This document shows positions 20,417-29,282 of a DNA stretch of 59,066 bases, piece after piece (position 1 is the stretch's first letter; each line of letters opens with the position of its first letter). The notes below the pieces were generated by a model that ran no database searches, was not told where the DNA came from, and worked only from the letters and a program-made list of their open reading frames with translations. A program made the translations under genes and the position numbers. Origin of the DNA: an uncultured Marvinbryantia sp. GTDB taxonomy: Bacteria; Bacillota; Clostridia; Lachnospirales; Lachnospiraceae. The stretch covers positions 1-59,066 of the forward strand of contig CALDMO010000026.1 of NCBI GenBank assembly GCA_937915375.1, read 5' to 3'.

Positions 20417-21020
20417 AGCAAAAAATCTGACCTTTCAATACAATAAAGAATCCAGACAGATTCTAAGGGAATTTAATCTGCGCGTCGAAAGCGGTGAACG
20501 GCTGGGGCTGGCGGCGCCGAGCGGATTCGGAAAAACCACACTCTGCAAAATTTTGGCGGGATATGAAAAGCCAGACAACGGCGAGGTGCTGTTGGATGGG
20601 AAACCGATGCGCGCATATCGGGGCTGCTGTCCGGTGCAGATGATCTGGCAGCATCCGGAACAGTCGGTGAATCCGAGGCTGCGCATGAAAGCGGTAGTTG
20701 CCGAGGGGGATCATGTCGAGCCGGAATTGCTTTCAAAACTCGGCATTGAGCCGGATTGGCTGAACCGTTTTCCAACAGAAATATCCGGAGGAGAAATGCA
20801 ACGTTTCTGCATCGCACGGGCGCTAGGGCGCAGTACAAAGTTTCTGCTGGCAGATGAGATCAGCACGATGCTTGATCTCATCACACAGAGTCAAATCTGG
20901 CATTTTTTAATGGAGGAGACGAAACGGCGGGGAATCGGTATGATCGCAGTCAGCCACAGTGAGGAACTGCTGGAGAAGGTATGCACTAGGGTGATTCATT
21001 TGGAGAAAGAAATTTCTTGA
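20406..21020 (+). CDS. ABC transporter ATPase (NikE/DppF type), short form
   Basis: Second ATPase of the importer. Walker A is APSGFGKTT, signature ISGGEMQR, Walker B KFLLADEIS. At 204 residues it lacks the C-terminal oligopeptide extension, which is common for NikE-like partners in metal importers and is a point in favour of metal over peptide transport. It starts within the 3' end of the previous gene, so it is likely coupled. The gene converges on the FecE-like ATPase. Confidence 0.83.
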   Translation: MILEAKNLTFQYNKESRQILREFNLRVESGERLGLAAPSGFGKTTLCKILAGYEKPDNGEVLLDGKPMRAYRGCCPVQMIWQHPEQSVNPRLRMKAVVAEGDHVEPELLSKLGIEPDWLNRFPTEISGGEMQRFCIARALGRSTKFLLADEISTMLDLITQSQIWHFLMEETKRRGIGMIAVSHSEELLEKVCTRVIHLEKEIS

Positions 21021-21097
21021 TAAAACAGCGGCTGTTCTGCATTTTATTGTTCAGTTTCGGTGTAAAAGCTGCGGTTCCGGAAGGAATATCTGACGGT

Positions 21098-21946
21098 TCA
21101 GATACGATACATCAGACAGTGACCGTCTTTGCGGAACACCTTCACGTTTCCGCAAATTTCGGACAATGCTTCTGAGAGCGTTTTTTCCGAATCAATTTTC
21201 GGATAAAGTGTGCGTATGATCTCTCCGTCTTTCATCAGTAAAAGCTGGTCGCAGTAGTCGAGAGCCAGGTTGATGTCGTGCAGAACTAGCAGTCCGGTTT
21301 TCTGTCCGGTATAGATGATTTTCTGAACTGTCTGCAGCAGCAGATGACGGTTGGAAAAGTCAAGCGCGCTGTCTGGTTCATCAAGGAGCAGCAGGCGCGT
21401 GTCCTGTACGAGTGTCCGGGCGAGGATACAGAGCTGCTTCTGACCTTCGCTTAAGGTAAGAAAATCCTGCTCTTTTTTTGAGGCAAGACCGACAGTCTCA
21501 AGCGCATCCATAGCCCTTTCATGGTGTGCTTTTCCGGGGGACTCCAGGAGACGGAGGTACGGATGAAAGCCCATCATTACCACATCCAGCACAGAAAGAG
21601 AGACAGTGATGCCGCTGCGCTGCGGAATGTAACTGATCAGTCGGGCAAGCTGACGTGTGCTGAGCTGATGTAGATTTAAAATAGTTTCTGCGAAATGTGT
21701 ATCAGTTGCCTTTTGATGACCGAGCGCATTTTGTGGCAGAGAGTGATTGAAAAGGACATTCCCGGAGGAGGGGATCAGTTTGCAGAGTCCTTTTAAAAGC
21801 GTTGATTTTCCGCATCCATTTGCGCCGATTAAAGCGGTCAAAGTACCGATATCCAATGAAAAGGAAACATTTCTAACGACAGCATGGCTGTCGTTTTTTT
21901 TCTGAATGCCGTATCCGGCTGAAAAATTCTTTACAATTAATCCAAT
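21098..21946 (-). CDS. ABC transporter ATPase (FecE/BtuD type)
   Basis: ATP-binding subunit of a metal-siderophore, haem or cobalamin importer. Walker A is GANGCGKST, signature LSEGQKQL, Walker B LLLLDEPDSALD, switch histidine VLHDINLAL. The signature has E in place of G. The start is unusual: a perfect AAGGAGG (21953-21959) inside the end of the permease gene is followed after six bases by ATT at 21946, which begins IGLIVKNFSAGYG, just where the family starts. The only canonical codon in frame is TTG 21973, which lies upstream of that site and has none of its own. The frame therefore extends to 21973, but ATT 21946 is my preferred start. Confidence 0.8.
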   Translation of the reverse strand: MGLIVKNFSAGYGIQKKNDSHAVVRNVSFSLDIGTLTALIGANGCGKSTLLKGLCKLIPSSGNVLFNHSLPQNALGHQKATDTHFAETILNLHQLSTRQLARLISYIPQRSGITVSLSVLDVVMMGFHPYLRLLESPGKAHHERAMDALETVGLASKKEQDFLTLSEGQKQLCILARTLVQDTRLLLLDEPDSALDFSNRHLLLQTVQKIIYTGQKTGLLVLHDINLALDYCDQLLLMKDGEIIRTLYPKIDSEKTLSEALSEICGNVKVFRKDGHCLMYRI

Positions 21947-22920
21947 TTGCGGCCTCCTTTTAATACAAGCCAAAGCAGAAACGGCGCCCCGAGCACAGAG
22001 GTTGTGATACTGACCGGCAGTTCGCTGGAGGCAATGCTGCGCGCGATCACATCAGCGGTCAGCAGCAGTCCGCTTCCGGCAAGACCGGAAAGCAGCATGG
22101 TCGGCATTCGGTTATCTTTTAGCAAAAGACGGGCCGTATGCGGTGCAAGAAGACCGACAAAGCTGATTACTCCAGTGGTGCTGACGACGGCGGCGGTCAC
22201 AAGTGTTGCAAGGATCAGCGCCAGCATACGAAAAAGCGAGACCGGTACGCCGAGCATCCGCGCTTCGTCTTCATCAAGCGCGAGCATCAGAAGGCGGCGG
22301 TGCAGGAGAAATAATGTACCAAGTCCGAAAAGGACGGTGACAGTCGGAACCGGAAGTTTCGAAGCGGTAATGCTGCCGAAACTTCCCATTGTCCAATATT
22401 CAATGGAAGCCAGTTCTTTTTCTGGATCGGCCAGATATTTCATCAGCATTAAAAAGGACTGTGCCAACGCATTGACAGCAACGCCGGAGAGTACCAGAGA
22501 GGAAAGCGTTTTTTTTCCGGCTAGGCTTGACAGTCCCAAGGCCAGAAATACAGCAAGCAGTCCACCGCAAAACGAAGCGGCAGCAATCCCGGCGGCAGAT
22601 GTGCCGAGCAGCAGGATCGCGGCGGCAGCACCGGCACATGCGCCGGAGGAAACACTGATGTCCGGCGCTGCCAGCGGATTTTTGAAGATCAGCTGATAGA
22701 CGAATCCGGCGCAGCCAAGAGCCATACCTGCTGTCAGAGCCATTACGGTGCGCGGCAAACGCAGAGTATAAAATACGCGCAGAGCAGTTTTATCTCCAGC
22801 TAAAATTGTATGTGGGGTTAATGGAAAACGTCCTACGCAAAGTGACACGACAAAGACAGCTCCTGTAAATACAAGAGCTGTCAATAGAATCAGAACTGCT
22901 TTTTTTCTGCGGCGTCCCAT
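21937..22920 (-). CDS. ABC transporter permease (FecCD type)
   Basis: Membrane subunit of the FecCD family, 327 residues with about nine to ten helices. Family marks are LRLPRTVMAL, GCAGFVYQLIFKNPLAAPDI in the second helix region, and FVGLLAPHTARLL near the C-terminus. Its start overlaps the stop of the solute-receptor gene as TAATG, and its 3' end carries the ribosome binding site for the ATPase gene. The order receptor-permease-ATPase is the usual FecBCD/BtuFCD arrangement. Confidence 0.9.
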   Translation of the reverse strand: MGRRRKKAVLILLTALVFTGAVFVVSLCVGRFPLTPHTILAGDKTALRVFYTLRLPRTVMALTAGMALGCAGFVYQLIFKNPLAAPDISVSSGACAGAAAAILLLGTSAAGIAAASFCGGLLAVFLALGLSSLAGKKTLSSLVLSGVAVNALAQSFLMLMKYLADPEKELASIEYWTMGSFGSITASKLPVPTVTVLFGLGTLFLLHRRLLMLALDEDEARMLGVPVSLFRMLALILATLVTAAVVSTTGVISFVGLLAPHTARLLLKDNRMPTMLLSGLAGSGLLLTADVIARSIASSELPVSITTSVLGAPFLLWLVLKGGRKLD

Positions 22921-23933
22921 TAGTTTTTCAGTACGGAAACATCCGGCGTAAAGTTATAGAATGTTTCGTAGAATTCTGTTACAGTTTCCTGAAAAACTTC
23001 TGGTGAATACAAATCCGGATGGAGTACAGAAGCGCTCCAAAGAGAACCGAGGATACCGCCCGGTACCGGAGAATCCCATGCCTCAAAATAATTTGGAATC
23101 TGATAAACAGCGTTGTTTTCGATTGCGGCAACGCCAGCCAGCGCTTCGTCACTTAAAACGTCTTCCGTGGTATAAGAAGCATCTGCGGCCAGAAAGATGA
23201 CGTCTGGATTCCAGGAAATAATCTGTTCATAGGAAACGTCCGCCCAGTTATTATCTGTAATTTCAGCGGCAGCGTTTCTTGCGCCGGAGCGTTCGATTAG
23301 GCTGTTCTGATACATCCCGCTTCCGGCAGTAGATAAGAAAGAACCGTTGCTGCCAATATAAACAGACGGTGTTTCACAATTGTCCAGCGCAGCGGTTACT
23401 TCTGAAATTTGTTCTTCATAAAAAGAAACCAGTTCCTGCGCGCGTTCTTCGGTATCCGTGATAGTTCCAAGAAGCTTGGCAGCTTCTAAAAATAAATCTT
23501 CATCTTCTGGATTTACGGCAAAAACAGTAAGACCCATTTCTTCCATTGCAGAAATTTGGTCTTTTAAACGCATTGGTACGACGACCAGATCCGGTTCAAG
23601 AGCTGCGCAGCCTTCCAGATTAAATTCTTTTGCGGTGCCAACATTCGGAAGTTCCAGTAACTGTGGGGCAGCAAGACTGTAGATCGGGCGTGTGTCAGCT
23701 TTTGCTTCAATACCGACAAGCTGATCTTTTAATCCGAGAGCAACCAGAAGACTGGTGGAGATATAGTAGCCGCTGACGATAGATTCCGGCTTGCTTTCAA
23801 TTGTGACTTCCCGGCCCATCTGATCGGTAACGGTCAGCGGATAAGCGTTATCTTCTGCTAAAACGGGAACTGCGCCGAAGAGCATTGCCGCGGCAAGGGA
23901 AACGGCCAGTGATTTTACTTGTAAGTGTTTCAT
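22920..23933 (-). CDS. ABC transporter substrate-binding protein (FecB/TroA fold)
   Basis: Solute receptor of the periplasmic-binding-protein class III used for siderophores, haem, cobalamin or metal chelates. Signature TVTDQMGREVTI lies near the mature N-terminus and LEPDLVVVPM in the second lobe. The signal peptide ends at LAEDN with no lipobox cysteine. ATG 23933 was chosen because GGAGG lies eight bases upstream; a TTG at 23948 is in frame but sits on the ribosome binding site. The substrate cannot be read from sequence; its location next to a nickel/peptide-class operon suggests metals. Confidence 0.87.
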   Translation of the reverse strand: MKHLQVKSLAVSLAAAMLFGAVPVLAEDNAYPLTVTDQMGREVTIESKPESIVSGYYISTSLLVALGLKDQLVGIEAKADTRPIYSLAAPQLLELPNVGTAKEFNLEGCAALEPDLVVVPMRLKDQISAMEEMGLTVFAVNPEDEDLFLEAAKLLGTITDTEERAQELVSFYEEQISEVTAALDNCETPSVYIGSNGSFLSTAGSGMYQNSLIERSGARNAAAEITDNNWADVSYEQIISWNPDVIFLAADASYTTEDVLSDEALAGVAAIENNAVYQIPNYFEAWDSPVPGGILGSLWSASVLHPDLYSPEVFQETVTEFYETFYNFTPDVSVLKN

Positions 23934-23960
23934 TTCAAAATCCTCCAAAACTGTATTTCG

Positions 23961-23980
23961 TTATATTCTTTAAAATATAA
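23961..23980. promoter_or_regulatory. AT-rich dyad in the metal-receptor leader
   Basis: Perfect seven-base arms (TTATATT and AATATAA) around six bases, lying between the promoter and the ribosome binding site of the FecB-like gene. This is a possible binding site for an iron- or metal-responsive repressor. Confidence 0.35.
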
Positions 23981-23984
23981 TGAA

Positions 23985-24013
23985 AGTATAACAAAGAAAA
24001 GGGAAATAGGCAA
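23985..24013 (-). promoter_or_regulatory. Promoter of the FecBCD-like operon
   Basis: Minus-strand TTGCCT (24008-24013) and TATACT (23985-23990), 17 bases apart. Confidence 0.65.
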
Positions 24014-24037
24014 CTGGTTTTAGAAAGCCAAAAGGAC

Positions 24038-24066
24038 TTTACATCGTGTTGCCGGACGGATACAAT
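24038..24066 (+). promoter_or_regulatory. Promoter of the CocE-type hydrolase gene
   Basis: TTTACA (24038-24043) and TACAAT (24061-24066) with a 17-base spacer, diverging from the FecBCD-like promoter. Confidence 0.55.
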
Positions 24067-24114
24067 AAAATTAGATTTCATATGGATGTAAAAATATATT
24101 CGGAGGAAAATGAA

Positions 24115-26256
24115 ATGCATACATACGGTTTATATGTATCCGGAATTTTATATGGAAAGTTGAAAAAAGAAGCGGAACAGGTTTTGATGCAAAAGCTGGA
24201 TGTTTTTACAGCGGAGTTTTCGGATTGGCAGGAGCTGACACGGGAAGAAAACACATTTTACAAAGAACTGACAAAAATGGATCTGCTTCATTTTTTTACG
24301 AACGAGGAAAGATATAAGATTTATTTGAAAGAACAGGGAGAAGTTGTGCTGGCGCGTGACGAGCAGGGATGCGTTAAAATTTCTGATGGCAATACAGCGC
24401 AAGGTTCTGCAGGCGTGGAACGCTACACAAGTGTGGACGGCGAGCATTTTTTGCAGCGAGATATTAAGTTTCCGAATAACAAACTGGTGAAGAACGGCGA
24501 GGTGATCGCGCTGTACTGTTCGGCGCGCGAAATCACGAACGTACTGGTGCGTGAGGGAATGGAGGATGAGACAGTATTAAAGCGCTGGAAAGAAACGTGG
24601 CCTTCAGAACCTATTTATGCAGTGAAAAAACTGGGAACATTCATGGCACAGATGCGTGACGGCATCTGTCTTTCTGCAGACGTATATCTGCCGGAAAATA
24701 ACGGTAAAAAGGTACCGGCGGTACTGGTACGTACACCATACGGAAAAGAAGACGGATGTGAAAGTTATTACAGGTATGTGCAGAGGGGTTATGCTGTAGT
24801 GATTCAGGATGTGCGCGGACGTAATGAGAGTGAGGGAGAATGGATGCCGAACTTTCATGAGGTGGAAGATGGAGATGATACTTTGAACTGGATTGCCGCA
24901 CAGCCGTGGTCGGATGGAAATGTCGGTATGGTAGGCGGTTCTTATTTGGGGTATGTGCAGTGGGCGGCAGCAGCCAGCGGAAATCCGCATTTGAAAGCGC
25001 TGATCAGTGTTGTTTGTGCCGGAAGCGCTTTTCGTGATACGCCGCGTCAGGGAGGTTCGATGTCATCCGGTACTCTTGCGTGGGCATTTTCCGTTTCTCA
25101 GAAAAAATTTGAAGCGCAGCGCATGGTACGCGATGACTGGGATGAGGTGCTGAATATCCGTCCATTAACGGATATCCCCAGAAAAGCGCTCGGCTACGAG
25201 GTGCCGTTTTTGACAAAGTGGCTGGAAACAAGTGACTATAATGAATTTTGGAAACAGTCCAGCTGGCTAGAGAGGTCAAAAGGAACCGTTGTCCCGGCGC
25301 TGATTCAGTCAGGGTGGTTCGATGATAATGGAATGGGTACGTCGGAAGCTTTGGAACTGACGCAGGATTATCCGAAAGGCAGTAAAAAGGTAATTCTCGG
25401 ACCATGGCAGCACAGCGGCAACAGCCGTTATGACATGCACCATGTATCATTCGGATCGGAAGCAATCCGCTTTGATCTGGATTATCTCTATTTTAAATGG
25501 TTTGAATATTATTTAAAGGGCATCAAAAATGATGTGGTGAACGGACCGACGATAGAATATTATACGGTTGGACAGGAGCGCTGGAAGACAGCTGAAAATT
25601 GGCCGGTTCCGGAGACGGTGGTGAAAGAACTGTATCTGGACAGCCGGGGAAATGCCAATACTTCCGCAGGTGACGGTGTGCTGGTATGGGAAAAACCGGA
25701 AACAGATGGGTGCGATACCTATGTCTATAATCCGGAAGATCCAGCAACACATATTATTGATATGTCCGAAAATGAGATTTCTGTGCCTGAAGATTATACG
25801 GAAGAAGAAAAGAGAGCAGATGTCCTTTGTTATACAACAAAACCGCTTACGGAGGATATCGTGATTACAGGAGATATGCAGGTGCAGCTGTATATTTCTT
25901 CCGATGCGCCGGATACCGATTTTATGGTGCGTGTGACAGATGTGGATGAGAAGGGGCGTTCCATTAAGCTGGCGGACGGCTTTTTGAGCGCGCGGTATCA
26001 TAATGGTTTTGAAAAGTCAGAGTTTCTTGAGCCGGGACAAATTGTAGGTCTGAATATCACAACAACAAAAATATCAAATTGTTTTCGGAAAGGACACCGG
26101 ATTCGTTTTACGGTAACATCCGGAGCAAAGAACTTTGTGTTCCCGAACAGTAATACCAGAGAAGGATATAATAGTACAGAAACAGTAATTGCAAACAACT
26201 GCGTACACCACGGCGGAGCGTATGCTTCCCGTATTCTGGTGCGTTTGGAATCATAA
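24115..26256 (+). CDS. CocE/NonD-family hydrolase (X-Pro dipeptidyl-peptidase-like)
   Basis: Serine hydrolase of the S15/CocE group, acting on acyl esters or X-Pro peptides. The nucleophile is Ser276 in GGSYLG, the aspartate is in GWFDDNG, and the histidine is in GPWQHSG. A C-terminal jelly-roll domain (PepX_C), from about residue 480, includes DTDFMVRVTDVDEKG. About 150 residues before the hydrolase domain have no clear relative. The start ATG 24115 follows GGAGG by eight bases; a longer frame to GTG 24046 overlaps the -10 box. No signal peptide, so cytoplasmic. It begins a run of three hydrolase genes. Confidence 0.85.
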   Translation: MHTYGLYVSGILYGKLKKEAEQVLMQKLDVFTAEFSDWQELTREENTFYKELTKMDLLHFFTNEERYKIYLKEQGEVVLARDEQGCVKISDGNTAQGSAGVERYTSVDGEHFLQRDIKFPNNKLVKNGEVIALYCSAREITNVLVREGMEDETVLKRWKETWPSEPIYAVKKLGTFMAQMRDGICLSADVYLPENNGKKVPAVLVRTPYGKEDGCESYYRYVQRGYAVVIQDVRGRNESEGEWMPNFHEVEDGDDTLNWIAAQPWSDGNVGMVGGSYLGYVQWAAAASGNPHLKALISVVCAGSAFRDTPRQGGSMSSGTLAWAFSVSQKKFEAQRMVRDDWDEVLNIRPLTDIPRKALGYEVPFLTKWLETSDYNEFWKQSSWLERSKGTVVPALIQSGWFDDNGMGTSEALELTQDYPKGSKKVILGPWQHSGNSRYDMHHVSFGSEAIRFDLDYLYFKWFEYYLKGIKNDVVNGPTIEYYTVGQERWKTAENWPVPETVVKELYLDSRGNANTSAGDGVLVWEKPETDGCDTYVYNPEDPATHIIDMSENEISVPEDYTEEEKRADVLCYTTKPLTEDIVITGDMQVQLYISSDAPDTDFMVRVTDVDEKGRSIKLADGFLSARYHNGFEKSEFLEPGQIVGLNITTTKISNCFRKGHRIRFTVTSGAKNFVFPNSNTREGYNSTETVIANNCVHHGGAYASRILVRLES

Positions 26257-26311
26257 ATGCTGCTTACAGATTGAGTAAGAGAAAAGCTTTTTATATGGAG
26301 AGGTGAGAAGA

Positions 26312-26968
26312 ATGAGACCGAAGAATTTTGGAGAATGGTCAAAAGAAGAAAAACTGGAGTATTACCGCAGGGAAAATAAACATAGTAAGCCGGGGCAGAT
26401 TCTTTGCGCAGGTTCTTCCCTAATGGAACAGTTTCCAATTGAAAAATTTATAGAAGAGGCGGGGGAACCAATCACAGTTTATAATCGCGGAATCGGCGGT
26501 TATGTAACAGAGGAATTGCTTGCTGCAATCGATGTATGTATTTTGGATTTGAAACCGTCCAGAATGTTTATCAATATTGGAACGAATGATTTAAGCAATC
26601 CGGATCGGTCACTGGAAGCGGTGATGCATACCTATGGGGAAATATTGTCTAGGACAGAAAAGATGCTGCCGCAGACAGAGATTTATCTGATGGCATATTA
26701 TCCGATTAATTATGAGGCGGCAGCTCCGGAGATGAAACCCTGTCTGAAAATCCGTACAAATGAAAAAATCAATCAGGCAAATGAGTTGGTGAAAAAACTG
26801 GCAAAGGAACATGACGCTCGTTATATTGATCTGAATGCACCGCTTAAAGATGAAAGGGGAAATTTGAAAGCAGAGTATACAATAGAAGGAATGCATATAA
26901 AAGAAGAAGGATATCGGATGATTTATGATGCGTTTATGAAATATGCGACAGAGCCATCCTGGAAGTGA
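26312..26968 (+). CDS. SGNH/GDSL-family hydrolase
   Basis: Small esterase/lipase or acetyl-xylan-esterase-like enzyme with the SGNH fold. Block I is GSSLM with Ser36 as likely nucleophile (the usual GDS is GSS here), block II NRGIGG, block III NIGTNDLS, and block V EGMHIKEEGY with the catalytic histidine. ATG 26312 is preceded by GGAGAGGTG; a GTG at 26303 lies within that site. No signal peptide. It follows the CocE-type gene by 55 bases and precedes another hydrolase by 20. Confidence 0.88.
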   Translation: MRPKNFGEWSKEEKLEYYRRENKHSKPGQILCAGSSLMEQFPIEKFIEEAGEPITVYNRGIGGYVTEELLAAIDVCILDLKPSRMFINIGTNDLSNPDRSLEAVMHTYGEILSRTEKMLPQTEIYLMAYYPINYEAAAPEMKPCLKIRTNEKINQANELVKKLAKEHDARYIDLNAPLKDERGNLKAEYTIEGMHIKEEGYRMIYDAFMKYATEPSWK

Positions 26969-26988
26969 GCAGAGGAAAAGGAGAAACT

Positions 26989-27690
26989 ATGTTGTATTAT
27001 AAGGAAGTTGGAAATCGCAGTGGGAAGCCGATTTTCTTTATTCATGGAGGTTTTCCCAGCCATAAGACATTTGAAAAACAGTTTTCCATTCTTTCGGAGT
27101 ACCGCTGTATATTTGTTGATCTGCCAAACTGCGGAGAAAGCCGCGGCTTTCCGGAATTTACGTTTGATACGGCGATCGATCAGACAGCAGAATTGATAGA
27201 GAAGATAACAGGAGAAAAAAAGGTCATTCTAATCGGGCATTCTTATGGCGGACTTGTTGTAAAGGGATTATTAGAACGGATACCGGAGCGGATTGAAAAA
27301 GCTGTGATCGGGAGCACCAATTTGAGAAAAAGTCCGATGTATCGCCTATATACCAGTCTGCCCGGCGCATTTCTTACCTGGATGAGAAATCGGGAATATT
27401 ATCAGAAAGAACAGATTTCGTTCAGACTGATTTACGAAACGCAAAAAAGTGCCTGGAAACATTTTACCCTGCCCAGATGGCAGGGTAAAAAAGAAGATTT
27501 CGGGAAAGAGATTCCGATTTTACTTTTGTATGCAGAGAAAGACATCCCGGATATACAAAAATCCATGAAGCTTTGGAAAGAGTTGCTGCCTCATGCGCAG
27601 ATAAAATGCTTTTTAGGTATCGGTCATGCTTTTTTCCGGGAACATCCGGAACTGGTGAATCCGGTAGTTGAGGCATTTGTGAGAGAATAA
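26989..27690 (+). CDS. Alpha/beta hydrolase
   Basis: Alpha/beta-fold hydrolase of about 233 residues. Oxyanion-hole HGG is at the N-terminus, the nucleophile is Ser85 in GHSYGG, the acid is in LLYAEKDIPD, and His213 is in GIGHAFFREHP. The start ATG 26989 has AAGGAG six bases upstream; GTG 26965 in frame overlaps the previous gene's stop. Substrate is not evident. Likely co-transcribed with the SGNH hydrolase. Confidence 0.87.
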   Translation: MLYYKEVGNRSGKPIFFIHGGFPSHKTFEKQFSILSEYRCIFVDLPNCGESRGFPEFTFDTAIDQTAELIEKITGEKKVILIGHSYGGLVVKGLLERIPERIEKAVIGSTNLRKSPMYRLYTSLPGAFLTWMRNREYYQKEQISFRLIYETQKSAWKHFTLPRWQGKKEDFGKEIPILLLYAEKDIPDIQKSMKLWKELLPHAQIKCFLGIGHAFFREHPELVNPVVEAFVRE

Positions 27691-27814
27691 CTTACCGTTA
27701 GTATTTATCTGTAAAATCCAAATATGACCAGAAAGATTGAAAAGATATGCTAATATATGACTGGGAGTAAAGCTGACATTTCAGAGAAAAGATCAAGAAA
27801 GAAGGGAAAAGGTT

Positions 27815-29191
27815 ATGAAAAAAGACATTTCCTCAGGAAAAATTCAGAATATGACGCAGGGCAGACCGCTGCGCATTATTACGTTGTTTGCTCTGCCGAT
27901 GATTTTGTCGAATTTGTTTCAGCAATTATATAATATCATCGACAGTCTGATTGTTGGAAATTATCTTGGTACAAATGCGTTGGCAGCGGTAGGAAATACA
28001 GGGAGCATTACGGCTGTGCTGGTTCAGCTCTCCACAGGTTTTTCCCTTGGCGGTTCGATTGTAATTTCACAGTATTTTGGCGCAGGAAAAAAGGAACGCA
28101 TCCGGCTTTGTGCCAGTACGATGGCAATTTTCACTTCGATACTGGCAGTGATTCTTGGAATCGGAATGTTTTTTCTGGCGCGTCCGCTTCTTCTTTTGAT
28201 TCAGACACCGGAAGATATTCTGGCAGACAGTATCGCGTATCTGCGTATTTATGTACTTGGATGTCTGCCGGTTTTCTTATATAACGCGCTGAACGGTGTT
28301 TATACTGCGCTTGGAAATTCCAAAACACCACTGTATTTTTTGCTGATTTCTTCCGTAACAAATGTGGCATTGGATTTTCTGTTTATTTTGGGATTTCGTA
28401 TGGGTGTAGGCGGGGCGGCGCTGGCAACTGTTCTCTCACAGATTTTGGCGGTTTTTTTGGCGCTGCTGGATCTTCCGCGTCTTCTTGGAGGGTTTAAAAG
28501 ACCGGAGGAAGGAGCGGTGTATTTTGAGTGGAGTTTGCTTTTTACGATGCTTCGCTATGCGCTGCCGGCTGCTCTTCAGCAGTCTATTGTTTCGGTGGGA
28601 TCTGTAGTAGTGCAGGCAACTGTAAATACATTTGGCGCTGCGGTAATCGCAGGAAGCGCAGCGGCGGCAAAGGTGGTCAATCTGGCATCGTCTGTAGCAA
28701 TTAATTTTAGCAATGCGCTTTCTAACTATGTTGGACAGAATATCGGAGCAGGAAAACAGGAACGGATTACACCTGGACTGTATGCGTCTGTATTTTGCTG
28801 CGGATTGGTTTCTCTGGTTATGACTGTTTTTCTGGAAGTGTTTGCGGAAGAGTCGATACGTCTCTTTGTAAATGACGGAAATATGGAAGAAGTGGTGCGC
28901 ATCGGTGCGCAGTATGTGCGTGTGGTCGGCGCATTTATGGTGATTTTTTCTGTTTTTATGCTAGTGAAGGGTGTTTTTAAAGGAAGCGGTGATATGAGCT
29001 GGTTTATTATCACAACACTGGCAAGCTTTTTTATCAGACTGACTCTGACGGTTACGCTTGCGCACGTAGTCGGTGTGGAGATGATCTGGTGGTCCATCTG
29101 TATCGGCTGGGTTTTATCTATGTTTCTTGCTATCTGGCGTTACCGACAGGGAGGCTGGAGAAAAAAGGGATTGCATGTGCAGGGACAGTAA
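27815..29191 (+). CDS. MATE-family exporter
   Basis: Twelve-helix Na+ or H+ coupled efflux protein of the MATE family, 458 residues. Recognisable stretches are LPMILSNLFQQLYNIIDSLIVG in the first helix pair and the second-half repeat ALPAALQQSIVSVGSVVVQATVN. A G-rich site, AAGGG, precedes the start. It is not closely paired with a regulator, and no riboswitch-like fold was seen in the 124 bases before it, unlike the second MATE gene at 41820. Confidence 0.9.
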   Translation: MKKDISSGKIQNMTQGRPLRIITLFALPMILSNLFQQLYNIIDSLIVGNYLGTNALAAVGNTGSITAVLVQLSTGFSLGGSIVISQYFGAGKKERIRLCASTMAIFTSILAVILGIGMFFLARPLLLLIQTPEDILADSIAYLRIYVLGCLPVFLYNALNGVYTALGNSKTPLYFLLISSVTNVALDFLFILGFRMGVGGAALATVLSQILAVFLALLDLPRLLGGFKRPEEGAVYFEWSLLFTMLRYALPAALQQSIVSVGSVVVQATVNTFGAAVIAGSAAAAKVVNLASSVAINFSNALSNYVGQNIGAGKQERITPGLYASVFCCGLVSLVMTVFLEVFAEESIRLFVNDGNMEEVVRIGAQYVRVVGAFMVIFSVFMLVKGVFKGSGDMSWFIITTLASFFIRLTLTVTLAHVVGVEMIWWSICIGWVLSMFLAIWRYRQGGWRKKGLHVQGQ

Positions 29192-29282
29192 GCAGAAGTG
29201 GAAAGAACCGGAAAACATGATAAAATAAGGACACTGTGTGGGAAGTGAAAGACAAATAAATAATATAAGGAAGGGAGATTTT

